64,000 nucleotides of DNA from Echinometra lucunter (taxonomy: Eukaryota > Echinodermata > Echinoidea > Camarodonta > Echinometridae): contig CM057151.1 of assembly GCA_029962745.1 (NCBI GenBank), positions 34,738,818 through 34,802,817 of the forward strand, written 5' to 3'. The notes under the pieces are model-generated. The model was not told the origin of the DNA, searched no databases, and worked only from the letters and a program-made list of their open reading frames with translations. Below are positions 10,293 through 21,257 of this stretch, piece by piece. A program made the position numbers and the translations under genes. How positions within the stretch are numbered: position 1 is the stretch's first letter; each line of letters opens with the position of its first letter.

Positions 10293-12189
10293 TTCAGGGG
10301 CGTAGCTAGACCTTTTTCAATAGGGGGGGGGGGGGGGTGTAGAGGCCACTGATTACCGACAAACATTGTCACCGATTACTGACGACCAACATCTATTACT
10401 TAAACCGTCTAAAGCAGATGGGGCACTTTCAATTGTGTGCCTCTATCACATTTCCTTCGTCTCTCCTACACATTTCCATTCAATTTCAACCAGATTTGGT
10501 GATTTTTATATGAGCGAACGAGGCGAGCAAAGAAAGGATGCTCCTTTTCATTGTAAAAGTGATGATTCTTCATCAAAATAAGAGATGGGCCTATAGATAT
10601 TTAAATCATAAATTTGGTCACTTCGCCTGCAGAATTCATTTGCTTTCCCCAAACATTCTGTATCTAAATATTATACGAGCGAGTGCAGCGAGCGAGAAAA
10701 AAATATACACTCTTTGTCATGCCATTCACGAGACGACTTGGATAATTCTAACGTATTTGCTCATTGGCATACGGACTTGCGGACTAACTGTATTTTGTCA
10801 TCAAAATACACTTTGAACAATAAGATATCTAAATAATAGCCTATTCGGTCACCTCGCTCGCAAGGGAGGAAAAATGAATATATTCTTTAGTCTTTATCAT
10901 GGTAAAAGTGATAATTCTTCGTCAAAATATGCGATGGGCCTTTCAGATATCTAGATTATTTTTGTCCCCTCGCTTGCCAAATTCATTCGCTTTCAAAACC
11001 ATCCTGTCTCTAAATATGATACGAGCGAGCGAAGCGAGCGAGGAAAAATATATATACTCCATTTCATGGTTGAGGTGATTATTCTTCATCAAAGCACACG
11101 ATGGGCCGAAAGGTATCTAAATTATACGTTATTTTAGTCACCTCGCTTGCCGAATTTGTTAGCTTTCAAAAACTATCCTGTAATTAAATATTATACGAGC
11201 GAGCGAGGAAAAATATACTCCTTTTCATGGTTGAGGTGATTATTCTTCATCAAAATACATGATGGGCTGAAAGGTATCTAAATTATATATTTAGACACCT
11301 CGCTTGCCAAATTCGTTCGCTTTCAAAAAATATCCTGTATCTGAATATTATACGAGCGAGAGAAGCGAGCGAGGGAAAATATACTCCTTTTCATGGTTGA
11401 GGTGATTATTCTTCATCAAAATACACGATGGGCCGAAAGGTATCTAAATTATATATCTGGTCACCTCGCTTGCCCGATTTCGTACTTGAATATTATACGA
11501 GCGAGCGCAGCGAGCGAGAAAAAATATACACCTTTTTCACGTTATTTCGTCGAAATACACCTTGGCCAGTATTAGATATCTAAATCATATATTCGGTCAC
11601 CTTGCTTGCCGAATTCATTTGCTTGCAAAAGCTATCCTGTATCTAAATATTATACGAGCGAGGACAAAATATATACTCCTTTTCATGGTTGAGGTGATTA
11701 TTCATTCTTCATCAAAATACACGATGGGCCGAAAGGTATCTAAATCATATTCCAAAACGATCCCGTTTTTTAATATCATACGAGCGAGGAAAACTATACA
11801 CTCTTTTTCATGCTATTTCGTCAAAATACACTTAGGCCAGTAAGATATCTATATCACAATATTATATTCGGTAACCTCGCTTGCCGAATTCTTTTGCTTT
11901 TCCAAAACCATCCCGCATATGCCAGCGAGCGCAGTGAGCGAGAAAATTTATACACCCTTTTCCATAGAATGAGTGTTATTTTGTTATCAAAATACATTTA
12001 AACATATAAGACATCCAAATTATGTATTCGATTGTCTATTTGCCAAAAAAAAAACCACACGAAACCATCCGTCATCTATACGAGCGAGTGCAGCGAGCGA
12101 GGCAAATTATACACTCTTTTTAATGGTAGAGTTCTTATTTCGTCATCAAAATACACTCTATAAGATACCTAAATAATATTCGATCACCT
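10293..12189 (+). repeat. Tandem array of about 165-bp units with AGGGGCG head
   Basis: The head CAGGGGCGTAGCTAGAC is followed by G15 and TGTAGAGGCC, then diverged tandem units. Each unit has a GTCACCTCGCTTGCCGAATT-like box, a CCATCCTGTATCTAAATAT-like box, GAGCGAGCGCAGCGAGCGAG and CTTCATCAAAATACACGATG. Successive CCTCGCTTGCC boxes near 10970, 11141, 11298, 11464 and 11598 give spacings of about 134-171 bp. The many short open frames here are repeat translations. The same head and array recur at 18060-19180. Confidence 0.8.
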
Positions 12190-12205
12190 ATTTGCCAACG
12201 TATCA

Positions 12206-12575
12206 GGACAACTCCCCCGGAGGACAACTCCCCCGGGGACGACTCCCACCTGACAACTCCCCCGGAGGACAACTCCCCCGGAGGGCAGCTCCCCCGCAGG
12301 ACAACTCCTCCGCAGGACGGGTCCCCCGGAGGACATCTCCCCCGGAGGACAACTCCCCCTGAGGACAACTCCCCCGCAGGACAACTCCCCCGCAGGACAA
12401 CTCCCCCGCAGGACAACTCCCCCGCAGGACAACTCCCCCGAGGACAACTCCCCCCGAGGACAACTCCCCCGGAGGACAACTCCCCCGGAGGACAACTCCC
12501 CCGAGGACAACTCCCCCGGAGCACAACTCCCCGGGGGATGACTCCCATCACCCAACTCCCCCGGAGGACACCCCC
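12206..12575. repeat. F1 left outer domain: 16-bp tandem repeats
   Basis: Head-to-tail GACAACTCCCCCGGAG-type units, mostly 16 bp with some of 15 or 17. GGAG and GCAG variants alternate in blocks. All three minus frames stay open through it as a periodic Ser-Cys-Pro-Gly-Glu-Leu pattern, which is a by-product of a repeat without stops. Confidence 0.9.
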
Positions 12576-13646
12576 CCCCCCTTTATGGACAAAATTACGC
12601 ATGAAATTTTGTTTTTGTGACAACGCCTTGCTCGCGAGGAACTGTAAAATAAATCTTTCCTTTTTATAAATCAAACTTAAGTAACTAATCCAGTATTTTT
12701 TGTTTTTATTACAACTCTCCCGGACGAGAACAGCTCCTCGGGGATGACAAACGGGGATGGGCGAGGGGTAGAGGGTTGCTATTCGTTTAATAAGGTATTA
12801 GGTAATTTGTCGCTCTAATTGCTAACTTAAAAAAAAAAATACCCACCCTTTTGCTCCCATTTTTGCGCCAAAGTACACATTCAAGAAAATAAAAACTCTA
12901 GTAATGGGTACGCATTTCCGCCCAAGGGTGTTGGGTTTGACAGCTTCAGCGACACACTCCCATCGGAACCAAATCTGATCATGAGAAGAGAGAAAAGAAA
13001 GGAATAAAATGAAGAAAGGAAAGTGAGGAAACTAAGTAGGAAGCTACAAAAGTAGAGAATGGTGTATCTAGTCGTAGTCTTCAGGAAAAGAGGGAGATGG
13101 CCCACAATCAAGCTTAAGAATAGAAGTCACTTCGCTCGATCAGCAGCCGTGATTGGGTCCCGTTCCTTTTTTTAAAAATCTAAATGCACAATTTTCAGGC
13201 AAGATATCATATAAAAATCTTACTTTTTAGGGGAGCGGTCGACCCCCCCCCCCCGAGATCCGGTATCCGCCCCTTTGTTAAACTAACTGACTATAAATGA
13301 AAAGAAAACCTTAACGGAATTTTACATTGAATGCATGCTAATTTCATTTTTGTTAAAGGACTTGTGCTTCTACGTATTTAGCGTCCAGCGAGCATGTGCG
13401 AGTATCATTCTTTGCGCTGAAACCACATGAAAACATTAATAATAAAGTACCTCATTCAAGGGTAGAAGATAAACAAAAAGGAAAAGTCATCGTTAAATTC
13501 TTATGATTTGACAAATTTGGACACATATTGAGCTCTGGTATCTAAATTTGCTGATGAAATTAATCATTTTTTCTTACTTAGAATATCTACATTCAGCTGA
13601 CCTGAAACCTAGAGGTTTTATGTATTTGTTCTTCTTCTTATTTTTT

Positions 13647-14448
13647 ATATATTGTCGTTTCGATCCATCACTTCGTCTTCTAATGTAATTATCCAGGCCC
13701 AACCCTCCGAACATTATGCCATAATCTTAAAGGTTCTCATTTGGGGGGATTGCCCCATAGATGTATTTTTGTATATGCGTTTATACTACACCAACTTCCA
13801 AACTTCGAAATGTGGCGGGTCATCACCTATCCTCCCCCCCCCCCCCACACACACACAAAACACACATTTTCCATTCTGTCATACTCCCTTCCTTGCAGTC
13901 TTACACTTTCTTTAAGTTTAAAGTTCAGTTTATCTACCTAGTTTTCTTTCTTTCGTATTGTCAATCCTAATTCTTGTCTTCTTATTTTTCTATCAGTTTA
14001 ATGAAGAGCAACTTTCATCTTTTCTCTTTTATAGTAGATTTTCCCCTCGAACCCGCCTTGAAGACAACAATGAAAAAGGGTTGTAAAGACATCGAGAATT
14101 TTCAATAAAATTTTCCCATCGTGTAGGCCGATTTGAAGACACCATTAAAAAAAAATTGGCTCAGCGAGCCGCGACCACTGATCTCTCCACTAACAGATCA
14201 GTGGCCGCGACCCGAGTGTTTTCCAGCGCGCCGCGCTGCGACGCGACCCGAGTGTTTAGTAAAAGCCGTTGCAATGGTCATATCATGTTTGATGATTGTT
14301 TATTTTTGTACGCAAACATTATGGAATCAAATGTTATCTGACAAACATAGATTGGATTAGTATAATTTTTAATGAGTAAACTAATGTTTTCTCCAAGCTT
14401 TATGACTGATAGATTTCTTTAGGCACTGTTAGGCTCTATATAACAAAG
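13647..14448. repeat. Middle segment of F1
   Basis: Single-copy centre between the F1 arms with no transposase. It contains a C13 tract at about 13834-13846 with CA repeats, and a GC-rich patch at 14160-14273 (CAGCGAGCCGCGACC to GAGTGTTTAGTAAAAGCC). A shorter form of the patch occurs at 23452-23518. The 14160 form has an extra segment containing ACTGATCTCTCCACTA, whose ends form an inverted repeat. Confidence 0.6.
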
Positions 14449-15527
14449 AAAAAATAAGAAGAACAAATACATAAAACATTTAGGTTTCAGGTCAGCTGAA
14501 TGCAGATATTCTAAGTAAGAAAAATGATTAATTTCATCAGCGAATTTAGATATCAAAGCTCAATATGTGTCCAAATTTGTCAAATCATAAGAATCTAACG
14601 ATGACTTTTCCTTTTTGTTTATCTTCTACTCTTGAATGAGGTACTTTATTATTAATGTTTTCATGTGGTTTCAGCGCAAAGAATGATACTCGCACATGCT
14701 CGCTGGACGCTAAATACGTAGAAGCACAAGTCCTTTAACAAAAATGAAATTAGCATGCATTCAATGTAAAATTCCGTTAAGGTTTTCTTTTCATTTATAG
14801 TCAGTTAGTTTAACAAAGGGGCGGATACCGGATCTCGGGGGGGGGGGGGGGGGTCGACCGCTCCCCTAAAAAGTAAGATTTTTATATGATATCTTGCCTG
14901 AAAATTGTGCATTTAGATTTTTAAAAAAAGGAACGGGACCCAATCACGGCTGCTGATCGAGCGAAGTGACTTCTATTCTTAAGCTTGATTGTGGGCCATC
15001 TCCCTCTTTTCCTGAAGACTACGACTAGATACACCATTCTCTACTTTTGTAGCTTCCTACTTAGGTTCCTCACTTTCCTTTCTTCATTTTATTCCTCTCT
15101 TTTCTCTCTTCTCATGATCAGATTTGGTTCCGATGGGAGTGTGCCGCTGAAGCTGTCAAACCCAACACCCTTGGGCGGAAATGCGTACCCATTACTAGAG
15201 TTTTTATTTTCTTGAATGTGTACTTTGGCGCAAAAATGGGAGCAAAAGGGTGGGTATTTTTTTTTTTTTTTTTAAAGTTAGCAATTAGAGCGACAAATTA
15301 CCTAATACCTTATTAAACGAATAGCAACCCTCTACCCCTCGCCCATCCCCGTTTGTCATCCCCGAGGAGATGTTCTCCTCCGGGAGAGTTGTAATAAAAA
15401 CAAAAAAATACTGGATTAATTACTTAAGTTTGATTTATAAAAAGGAAAGATTTATTTTACAGTTCCTCACGAGCAAGACGTTGTCATAAAAACAAATTTC
15501 ATGGGTAATTTTGTCCTTAAAGGGGGG

Positions 15528-15897
15528 GGGGTGTCCTCTGGGGGAGTTGTGTGATGGAAGTCATCCCCCGGGGAGTTGTGCTCCGGGGGAGTTGTCCTCG
15601 GGGGAGTTGTCCTCCGGGGGAGTCGTCCTCGGGGGGAGTCGTCCTCCGGGGGAGTTGTCCGCGGGGGAGTTGCCCTCCGGGGGAGTTGTCCTCCGGGGGA
15701 GTTGTCCACCGGGGGAGTTGTCTTCGGGGGAGTTGTCCTCCGGGGGAGTTGTCCTCCGGGGGAGATGTCCTCCGGGGGACCCGTCCTGCGGGGGAGTTGT
15801 CCTCCGGGGGAGTTGCCCTCCGGGGGAGCTGTCCTCCGGGGGAGTTGTCAGGTGGGAGTTGTCCCCGGGGGAGTTGTCCTCCGGGGGAGTAGTCCTA
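15528..15897. repeat. F1 right outer domain: 16-bp tandem repeats
   Basis: Reverse-oriented GGGGGAGTTGTCCTCC units mirror the left outer domain. Variant types (GAGTCGTCC, GAGATGTCC, GACCCGTCC) appear in partly the same order as on the left, which indicates that the arms were copied from one another. Confidence 0.9.
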
Positions 15898-15911
15898 GAA
15901 CCATTTGCCAA

Positions 15912-17003
15912 ATATTTGGGCAGCTCGCTTGCTGTTTCTACCAGGGGGAAGCGAGCGACCGACAAAATAATGCTATATTTTCTATAAACACTGTAGATTC
16001 AAGTCCGGACTCGATGGAGGGCTGGGTAACCCGATTACTAGACGACCCCATCATCACGGTACACTATCGTCGGTATACAGAGAGCGCGCCAATTGCGTAA
16101 TATCGAAACTTGCCAAGGATGATGAAGGATCAAGCAAGAATACCCGACAAAGTACAGCCGGGCAGCCCTTCCTGACCCGACATGGTCCACCATTCCCCCC
16201 GACTCAACGTCTGCACCGTACCCGCGCAAGCACAACCAACCTCGGAACCTCTCTTTCTCTCTCGAAGATTTTTTCTTCTCTTTACTTTGTCATCGTCGTT
16301 TTTTCTTATCCATTTTCTTCCTTTTTTTTCTCTCTTTTCCTTTTCCCCTCTCTTTTTTTCTATTTTCTTTTTCTTTTTCTTCCTTCTCTTTTTCTTTTCT
16401 TTTTCCCTTTTTCTTCTCTCCTTTTCCTTTTCTCTTGTTCTTCTTCTCCTTTTTTCTTTCTTTTTTCTTTCCCCTTCTCATTTTTTCTTTCTCCCCCTTT
16501 TTCATTTTTCCCGACGGCAGCGCAGATTTACCGACAACATCCTGAGCGGGGGTGTCACACACCCCCCACACCCCCCCCCCCCCCCCCTGCTAGCTACGAC
16601 CCTGAGTGTATTTTGATGATGAAATAACACTTCTTTAAAGTGAAAAGGGGATGTGTATTTTTCCCCGCAAGCTGGTCATAATCCCCATAGTTTAGTGTGA
16701 TGACGGATTATCATATTGTCTACTATGAAAAGGAGTGTATTCTTCGATCGCTCCGCTCGCTAGTACGGATCACTGATCTCTCCACTAGTGTACAGATACA
16801 GAATGGTTTCGGGGGGGGGGGGGGGACTTGTTGAAAAAGCACTTCTACACTCTTATTTCTGTGGAGTCGAGTTTGACTCGGAATGGCGTCAGCTAGGAGT
16901 CAACTCTATTCCGAGTTAAAGTGACAGATTCCGAATTAATTTGACTCGAAATGGAGTTACTTTGACTGCAATTTAGTCGATTCTCAGAGTGGCGCCACTT
17001 AGT
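15912..17003. repeat. Repeat-rich spacer with reversed satellite unit and pyrimidine tract
   Basis: Between two fold-back elements. It has a roughly 260-bp CT/TTTTC-rich strand at 16250-16510, C17 at 16571-16587, and a minus-orientation head (reverse of CAGGGTCGTAGCTAGCAGGG) near 16585-16605. A minus-orientation satellite unit lies at about 16605-16770 (ATTTTGATGATGAAATAAC, CGCTCCGCTCGCTAG), then G15 at 16811. Positions 16860-16985 repeat GACTCGAAATGGAGT-like words in both directions. No supported gene. Confidence 0.6.
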
Positions 17004-17009
17004 GACGCC

Positions 17010-17356
17010 TATGGTGGCCCTGAAGTACGCTCCACAACAGGTCATGAGCGACGTGAATTTCGCATCCCAGGTCACGAATTTCGCATCGCGGGTCGTGAAT
17101 TTTACAACTGGGATGCAAAGTTCGCGCCGCGGGTCATGAATTTCGCATCGCGGGTCGTGAATTTCACGACTGGGTTGCAAAGTTCGCTCCACGGGTCATG
17201 AATTTCGCATCGCAGGTTGTGAATTTCGCGCCTCGGGTCATGAATTTCATGACCTGGGATGTGAAGTTCAGGACCCGGTATGCGAAATTCAGGACCTGGG
17301 ATGCGAAATTCACGTCGCACATGACCTGTTGTCGATGGTACTTCAGGACCACCATA
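17010..17356. mobile_element. Foldback-like element F3 (347 bp), 21-bp tandem units
   Basis: The ends are inverted: TATGGTGGCCCTGAAGTACG on the left and, reversed, TATGGTGGTCCTGAAGTACC on the right. Both arms then read ACAACAGGTCATG..CGACGTGAATTTCGCATCCC. The interior is built of about 21-bp units of the GGGTCATGAATTTCGCATCGC type, running in opposite directions in the two halves. GACGCC abuts both ends (17004-17009 and 17357-17362). A second copy of the right end is at 46442-46605, truncated by the assembly gap. There is no coding potential. Confidence 0.75.
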
Positions 17357-18059
17357 GACGCCCTTATTGTCTTCCTTTCCCAATAAGTCCATGTTATCTA
17401 TACTCGACATTGAGAATTATTTGTCTTCTGTGTCGTCACCATCAAAAGGGTGATATCACAGTGAGTTCGGTTTTATATTCACGTTATTTATTCACCCTCG
17501 GGTCAAAGGGCGTTCAAACTTTAAAGATGTCTCTCTTTCCAATAACTTTTTCATCACATGAGAAGAAAATAAAACTTGAGTCATTATTTCAGTTTTGCTA
17601 AATAACATTTCAACAACAAAAGACAACAAAGTACAACGTTTAATAAACCTATATGATACGTCACAACTTAAGATTATAAGGTAATGACACTGGTTCCATG
17701 ACATATGCTCCGCCGACATTTGTTCCGCCGACAACTGCTCCGAAAATTCCGACAAGTGCTCCGCGACAATTGCTCCGCCACAATTGCTCCGCAGACATTT
17801 GCTCCGCCGACATATGCTCCGAAACGACATCTGCTCTCCAACAGCTTCCCCCTAGCCTTGCCCCCCTGTTGAAAATTCCTGGTTACGTCATAGAGTATGC
17901 TCTCCAATAATTCATTTCACGGTGCCGACGGAGCAATCGTCACCATTTCAAATGTCGTGTCAACCATGGGCGTCAATCCGTTTTCCAGTTGGGGGGGGGG
18001 GGACACAGTCCAGAAATTTGCTGAGAAGCACAAAAAAAAATCAGGTGTCTCTTTTGGGA

Positions 18060-19180
18060 GCAGGGGCGTCGCTAGACTTTTTTCAAAGGGGGGGGGGGGG
18101 GCCGTAGAGGTCAGATTGCGGACAAACAATGCTACCGATTGCCGACGACCAATGTCGATAAATTCAACCGTATAAAGCCCACGAGGCATGTTCAGTTGTG
18201 TACGTACCTCTATCATATTTCCTTCTGAATTACATATTTGTTCACCCCACTTGCCGTATGTGTTTGCTCTCCCCAAATATCCTGTATATAAAATTTACAC
18301 TCCCTTTCGAAGAAGTGATAGTTCTTCATCAAAACTACATGATGGGCTTAAAGATATCTCTCTCGCCTTATTTATTCGCTTTCAAAGGCCATCCTAAATC
18401 TTAATATTATACGAGCGAGCGCAGCGAGCGAGGAAAAAATATACATACTTTTTCACGGTAGAAGTGATAATTCTTCATCCAAATGCATGATGGATTAACT
18501 ATAAGACATCTAACTTATACATGTACATTTGGTCACCTCCCTTGCCGAATTCGTTTGCTTCCCTAACCATCGAGCGAGCGCAGCGAGCGAGGAAAAAATT
18601 TATACTATTTTTAATGGTAGAAGTGGCATTTCTTCATCCAAATCACGATGGTATTATCTATGAGATATCTAACTTATACATGTATATTTGGTCACCTTGC
18701 TTGCCGAATGTGTTTGCTCTCCCAAAATATCCTGTATTTAAATATAATACGTGCGAGCGCAGCGAGCGAGGAAAAAAAATACTCTCTTTTGTAAAAATGA
18801 TAGTTCTTCCTCAAAACTACATGATGGGTTTAAAGATATCTAAATCATATATCCTGGTCACCTCTCTCGCCTGAATCATTCGCTTTCAAAGGCCATCCTA
18901 AATCTTAATAGACCTATTATACGAGCGAGCGCAGCGAGCTAGGAAATATATATATATACTGTTTTTATGTAAGATGATAATTCTTTATCAAAATACATGG
19001 TGGCCTCGCTTGCCGAATTCGTTTGCTATCCTGAATCCATCCTGAATCTGAATATTATAGCCTACGATCGAGAATAGAGAGCGAGGAAAATACTTACATA
19101 CTTCTTTTCATTGTAAAAGTGAAAGTTCTTTATCAAAACACACAAGCAAATAGGCCGAATGTGACTTTATTTGGGCACCT
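18060..19180 (+). repeat. Satellite-like array carried inside F2
   Basis: The head CAGGGGCGTCGCTAGAC plus G14 (18088-18101) and CCGTAGAGGTCAGATT is followed by at least five diverged units with GAGCGAGCGCAGCGAGCGAG and CTTGCCGAATTCGTTTGC boxes. It is the same family and orientation as 10293-12189. Units here carry TACATGTACATTTGGTCACC-like variants. The small open frames across it are not genes. Confidence 0.75.
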
Positions 19181-19225
19181 TACTCCTTTTTTTTCTTTTT
19201 CCCCTCCTTCCTCTTCCCTCTCCTT

Positions 19226-19260
<35 letters not shown>

Positions 19261-19424
19261 ACTTGCCAACAACGATCGTGATTTTTTTTTTTGGGGGGGG
19301 GGGCATGCCCTATTGTGTCCCCCATCCTCCAATATTTGGGGGGAGACGTGTCCCCCTGTCCCCCCCCCCCCCCCCTGGATTGACGCCCATGGACTGTCAA
19401 CGAAATTAATTCGGCAGAGAAATT

Positions 19425-19882
19425 GTCAGCGAGGCAGTTGTCACATTATTGTCGAAATAATTCGGCGGAGCATAATTCGGAGGAGCAAATATCTAGCCGG
19501 AGTAATTGTCGACGAAGCATATGTCGGCGGAGCACATGTCGTCATTTCCGAGCTTATGTCGGCGGAGCAAATGTCGTCGTTTCGGAGCATATGTCGGCGG
19601 AGCAATTGTCGGCGGAGCAAATGTCGGCGGAGCAAATGTCGGCGGAGAAAATGTCGTCGTTTCGGAGCATATGTCGGCGGAGCAATTGTCGGCGGAGCAA
19701 TTGTCGGCGGAGCATATGTCGGCGGAGCATATGTCGGCGGAGCATATGTCGGCGGAGCAAATGTTGACGGAGCAAATGTCGGCGGAGCATATGTCGGCGG
19801 AGCAATTGTCGCGGAGCAATTGTCGCGGAGCACTTGTCGGAATTTTCGGAGCAGTTGTCGGCGGAGCATATGTCGTGTCACC
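19425..19882. repeat. F2 right arm: 15-bp tandem array
   Basis: About 28 head-to-tail ATGTCGGCGGAGCAA / CATATGTCGGCGGAG units, locally perfect. Higher-order blocks marked by CGTCGTTTCGGAGCATATG recur. There are no spacers, so it is not a CRISPR array. It is open in most frames because the unit is a multiple of three without stops. Confidence 0.9.
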
Positions 19883-19891
19883 AATGACACT

Positions 19892-21062
19892 ACATAACAA
19901 AGGTTAAATGCTGGATGATGAACAAACAAATTAATATTAACTAAAACCAAGTTGTCGAAAGACTGATCCATTCGACCTACAATTTTCTTTTCTGTTTCAG
20001 TATTGTTAGATATAAGTTCTTTCCAGTATCCAGGTTTTCTACGCCACTGATGAGATTATTGTAATACGGCAGGGGCGGATGAAAATCATCACGAAAGGGA
20101 GGGTACACTGATCCGGAAAACAATTTAAAATAAAATAAAGACCAACTGTAAACGAAACTAATGTATGTCACAATTCATGATTGTGAGCGACTTGAAATTC
20201 ACCGTCATATTGCACTGGAAATTACAAACAAAACATGATTAAAGTTTGCATGGTTCGTTGCCCTTGAAATGGAAAATTAATGTTCAAATCTAAAAATGGA
20301 CCAAAGAACAGCCAAAGTGGCATAGCATGCTGGGGAGATTAAGGACAATGCATTTTGGGGTACGCTATATATTGAAAACAACATAAGTGTTCCCTGGAAT
20401 TGCAGTGCACTTAATTCCCCAGGCTACACAACTGAGTAACCATATGCTGTCATTACATTTGACTCATATGTTCATAAAGTCATGAAGTCATGAAGTAATA
20501 AATAAAAAAAAAAATCACATTTGGGTCATTTCATCACTCATGTGGCTACTCCTGATGTCATTTAAATTTGGACATAACAAAAGCTTCTTCTCTCATTCTT
20601 TTTTTTTGGGGGGGGGGCAGGTAGAGGTCGGGAGTGGGGTGGGAAGAGAGCAAAGGCTCAATTATGTAATTTCAGGCAAGTCTCTCATTGTGTTAGTTTG
20701 ATCTTTTGTTCCCATATTGTTGTGGAAGGGCATTGACAAGGAATGGCAAACTGCCCATTTTTGCAATTTTTACTTTTGTACCTTGGAAGAGAAAAACGAA
20801 TGTGTTCATGTGTAAAGTTTACTTTTTTTGTTTTTAAGTAGGCCTACCTACCAGATAAAAAAAACTATTAAATTTCCTTTAATTTGATATATGATATATT
20901 GATTTTTCATACCTTGGAATCATACCTTGGAAGTAGGCATAAAGTTATACAAAAACTTATTTGCCTCTCAGTATCCACTGTCCAGTAATGAATATTGACT
21001 TTCATAGGCGCTGTGCAGTTTTGGATGTGCATGGACAATTAAATACTTCAGGAGGATTGAAC
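19892..21062. other. Non-coding stretch
   Basis: AT-rich. A short CAGGGGCGGATGAAAATC repeat lies at about 20070, and a T8-G10 tract at 20600-20617. No exon or transposase was seen. Confidence 0.5.
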
Positions 21063-21250
21063 TTGTCTTTCCTCTGAGACCAGTACCAGTTACTTGTCTA
21101 GATTTGACTTGAATGAGTTCAGTGATGGACTTTCTACAACATATGATGGAACATTGTTCCACTCTGTAACTACTATTTATGAAAAAGTCTTCTATGAAAA
21201 ATCTGAACTTGAAAAAGTGTTTACTTTCTGTTTTTGCTGTTGTTGTGTGT
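21063..21250 (-). pseudogene. LINE (CR1/jockey-type) ORF2 C-terminal fragment
   Basis: The minus strand reads a run containing EWNNVPSYVVESPSLNSFKS and then a stop. This is the W-N-x-(L/V)-P...V-x-x-(A/S)-P-S-x-x-x-F-K tail that ends reverse-transcriptase ORFs of jockey/CR1-type LINEs. A frame change lies just upstream, near the Tyr-Arg-Val before the motif. Only the extreme 3' end of the element remains. Confidence 0.65.
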
Positions 21251-21257
21251 ATACACC

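Larger units (their letters stand above)
12199..15902. mobile_element. Foldback/TU-like element F1 with 1.45-kb inverted repeats
   Basis: The element is 3.7 kb. The left arm is 12199-13646, the right arm 14449-15902, and the middle about 800 bp. Each arm has an outer domain of roughly 20 tandem units of about 16 bp (GACAACTCCCCCGGAG and variants, with GCAG endings) and a unique inner domain of about 1.07 kb. The inner domains match closely on opposite strands, including paired G/C tracts at 13243 and 14837. The same 9 bases, ATTTGCCAA, flank both ends (12190-12198 and 15903-15911), read as a target-site duplication. The outermost bases are CGTATCAGGACAACTCC and, reversed from the right end, GGTTCTAGGACTACTCC. 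No transposase was found. The architecture matches Foldback elements and sea urchin TU elements (outer tandem, inner unique). The family assignment is by structure only. Confidence 0.85.
17692..19882. mobile_element. Foldback/TU-like element F2 with 15-bp tandem inverted termini
   Basis: The left arm is short (about 17692-17840) and the right arm long (about 19425-19882). Both are made of a 15-bp unit, GACATATGCTCCGCC or GACAATTGCTCCGCC on the left and its complement on the right, with the same interrupted motif (CCGAAAATTCCGACAAGTGC) near each end. The termini are GGTTCCATGACATATGC and, reversed, GGTGACACGACATATGC. The 9-bp direct repeat AATGACACT abuts both ends (17683-17691 and 19883-19891). 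The centre carries an AGGGGCG-headed satellite array and several G tracts, with no transposase. The unequal arms suggest unequal exchange or slippage. Confidence 0.85.

Noticed and set aside
12135..12674. Open frames of 107-179 codons on the minus strand with a Ser-Cys-Pro-Gly-Glu-Leu pattern
   Set aside because: They are translations of the 16-bp tandem units of F1 in all three frames. The mirror set at 15511-15987 is the same repeat in the other arm.
16182..16616. Phe/Leu/Ser-rich frame resembling a membrane protein
   Set aside because: It reads through a CT/TTTTC tract. The hydrophobicity is a product of the pyrimidine strand.
17102..17410. AKFTTRDAKFMTRDA-type repeated peptide
   Set aside because: Repeat translation of the 21-bp F3 units; the same peptide appears at the partial copy near 46500.
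19425..19882. Resemblance to a CRISPR array
   Set aside because: Units are contiguous 15-mers with no unique spacers, no cas genes and a eukaryotic setting. The array is one arm of a fold-back element.
19313..19971. Several overlapping Cys/Arg/Ser-rich frames up to 194 codons on both strands
   Set aside because: A 15-bp repeat without stops stays open in most frames. The Cys-rich look is not a cysteine-knot or toxin-like protein.
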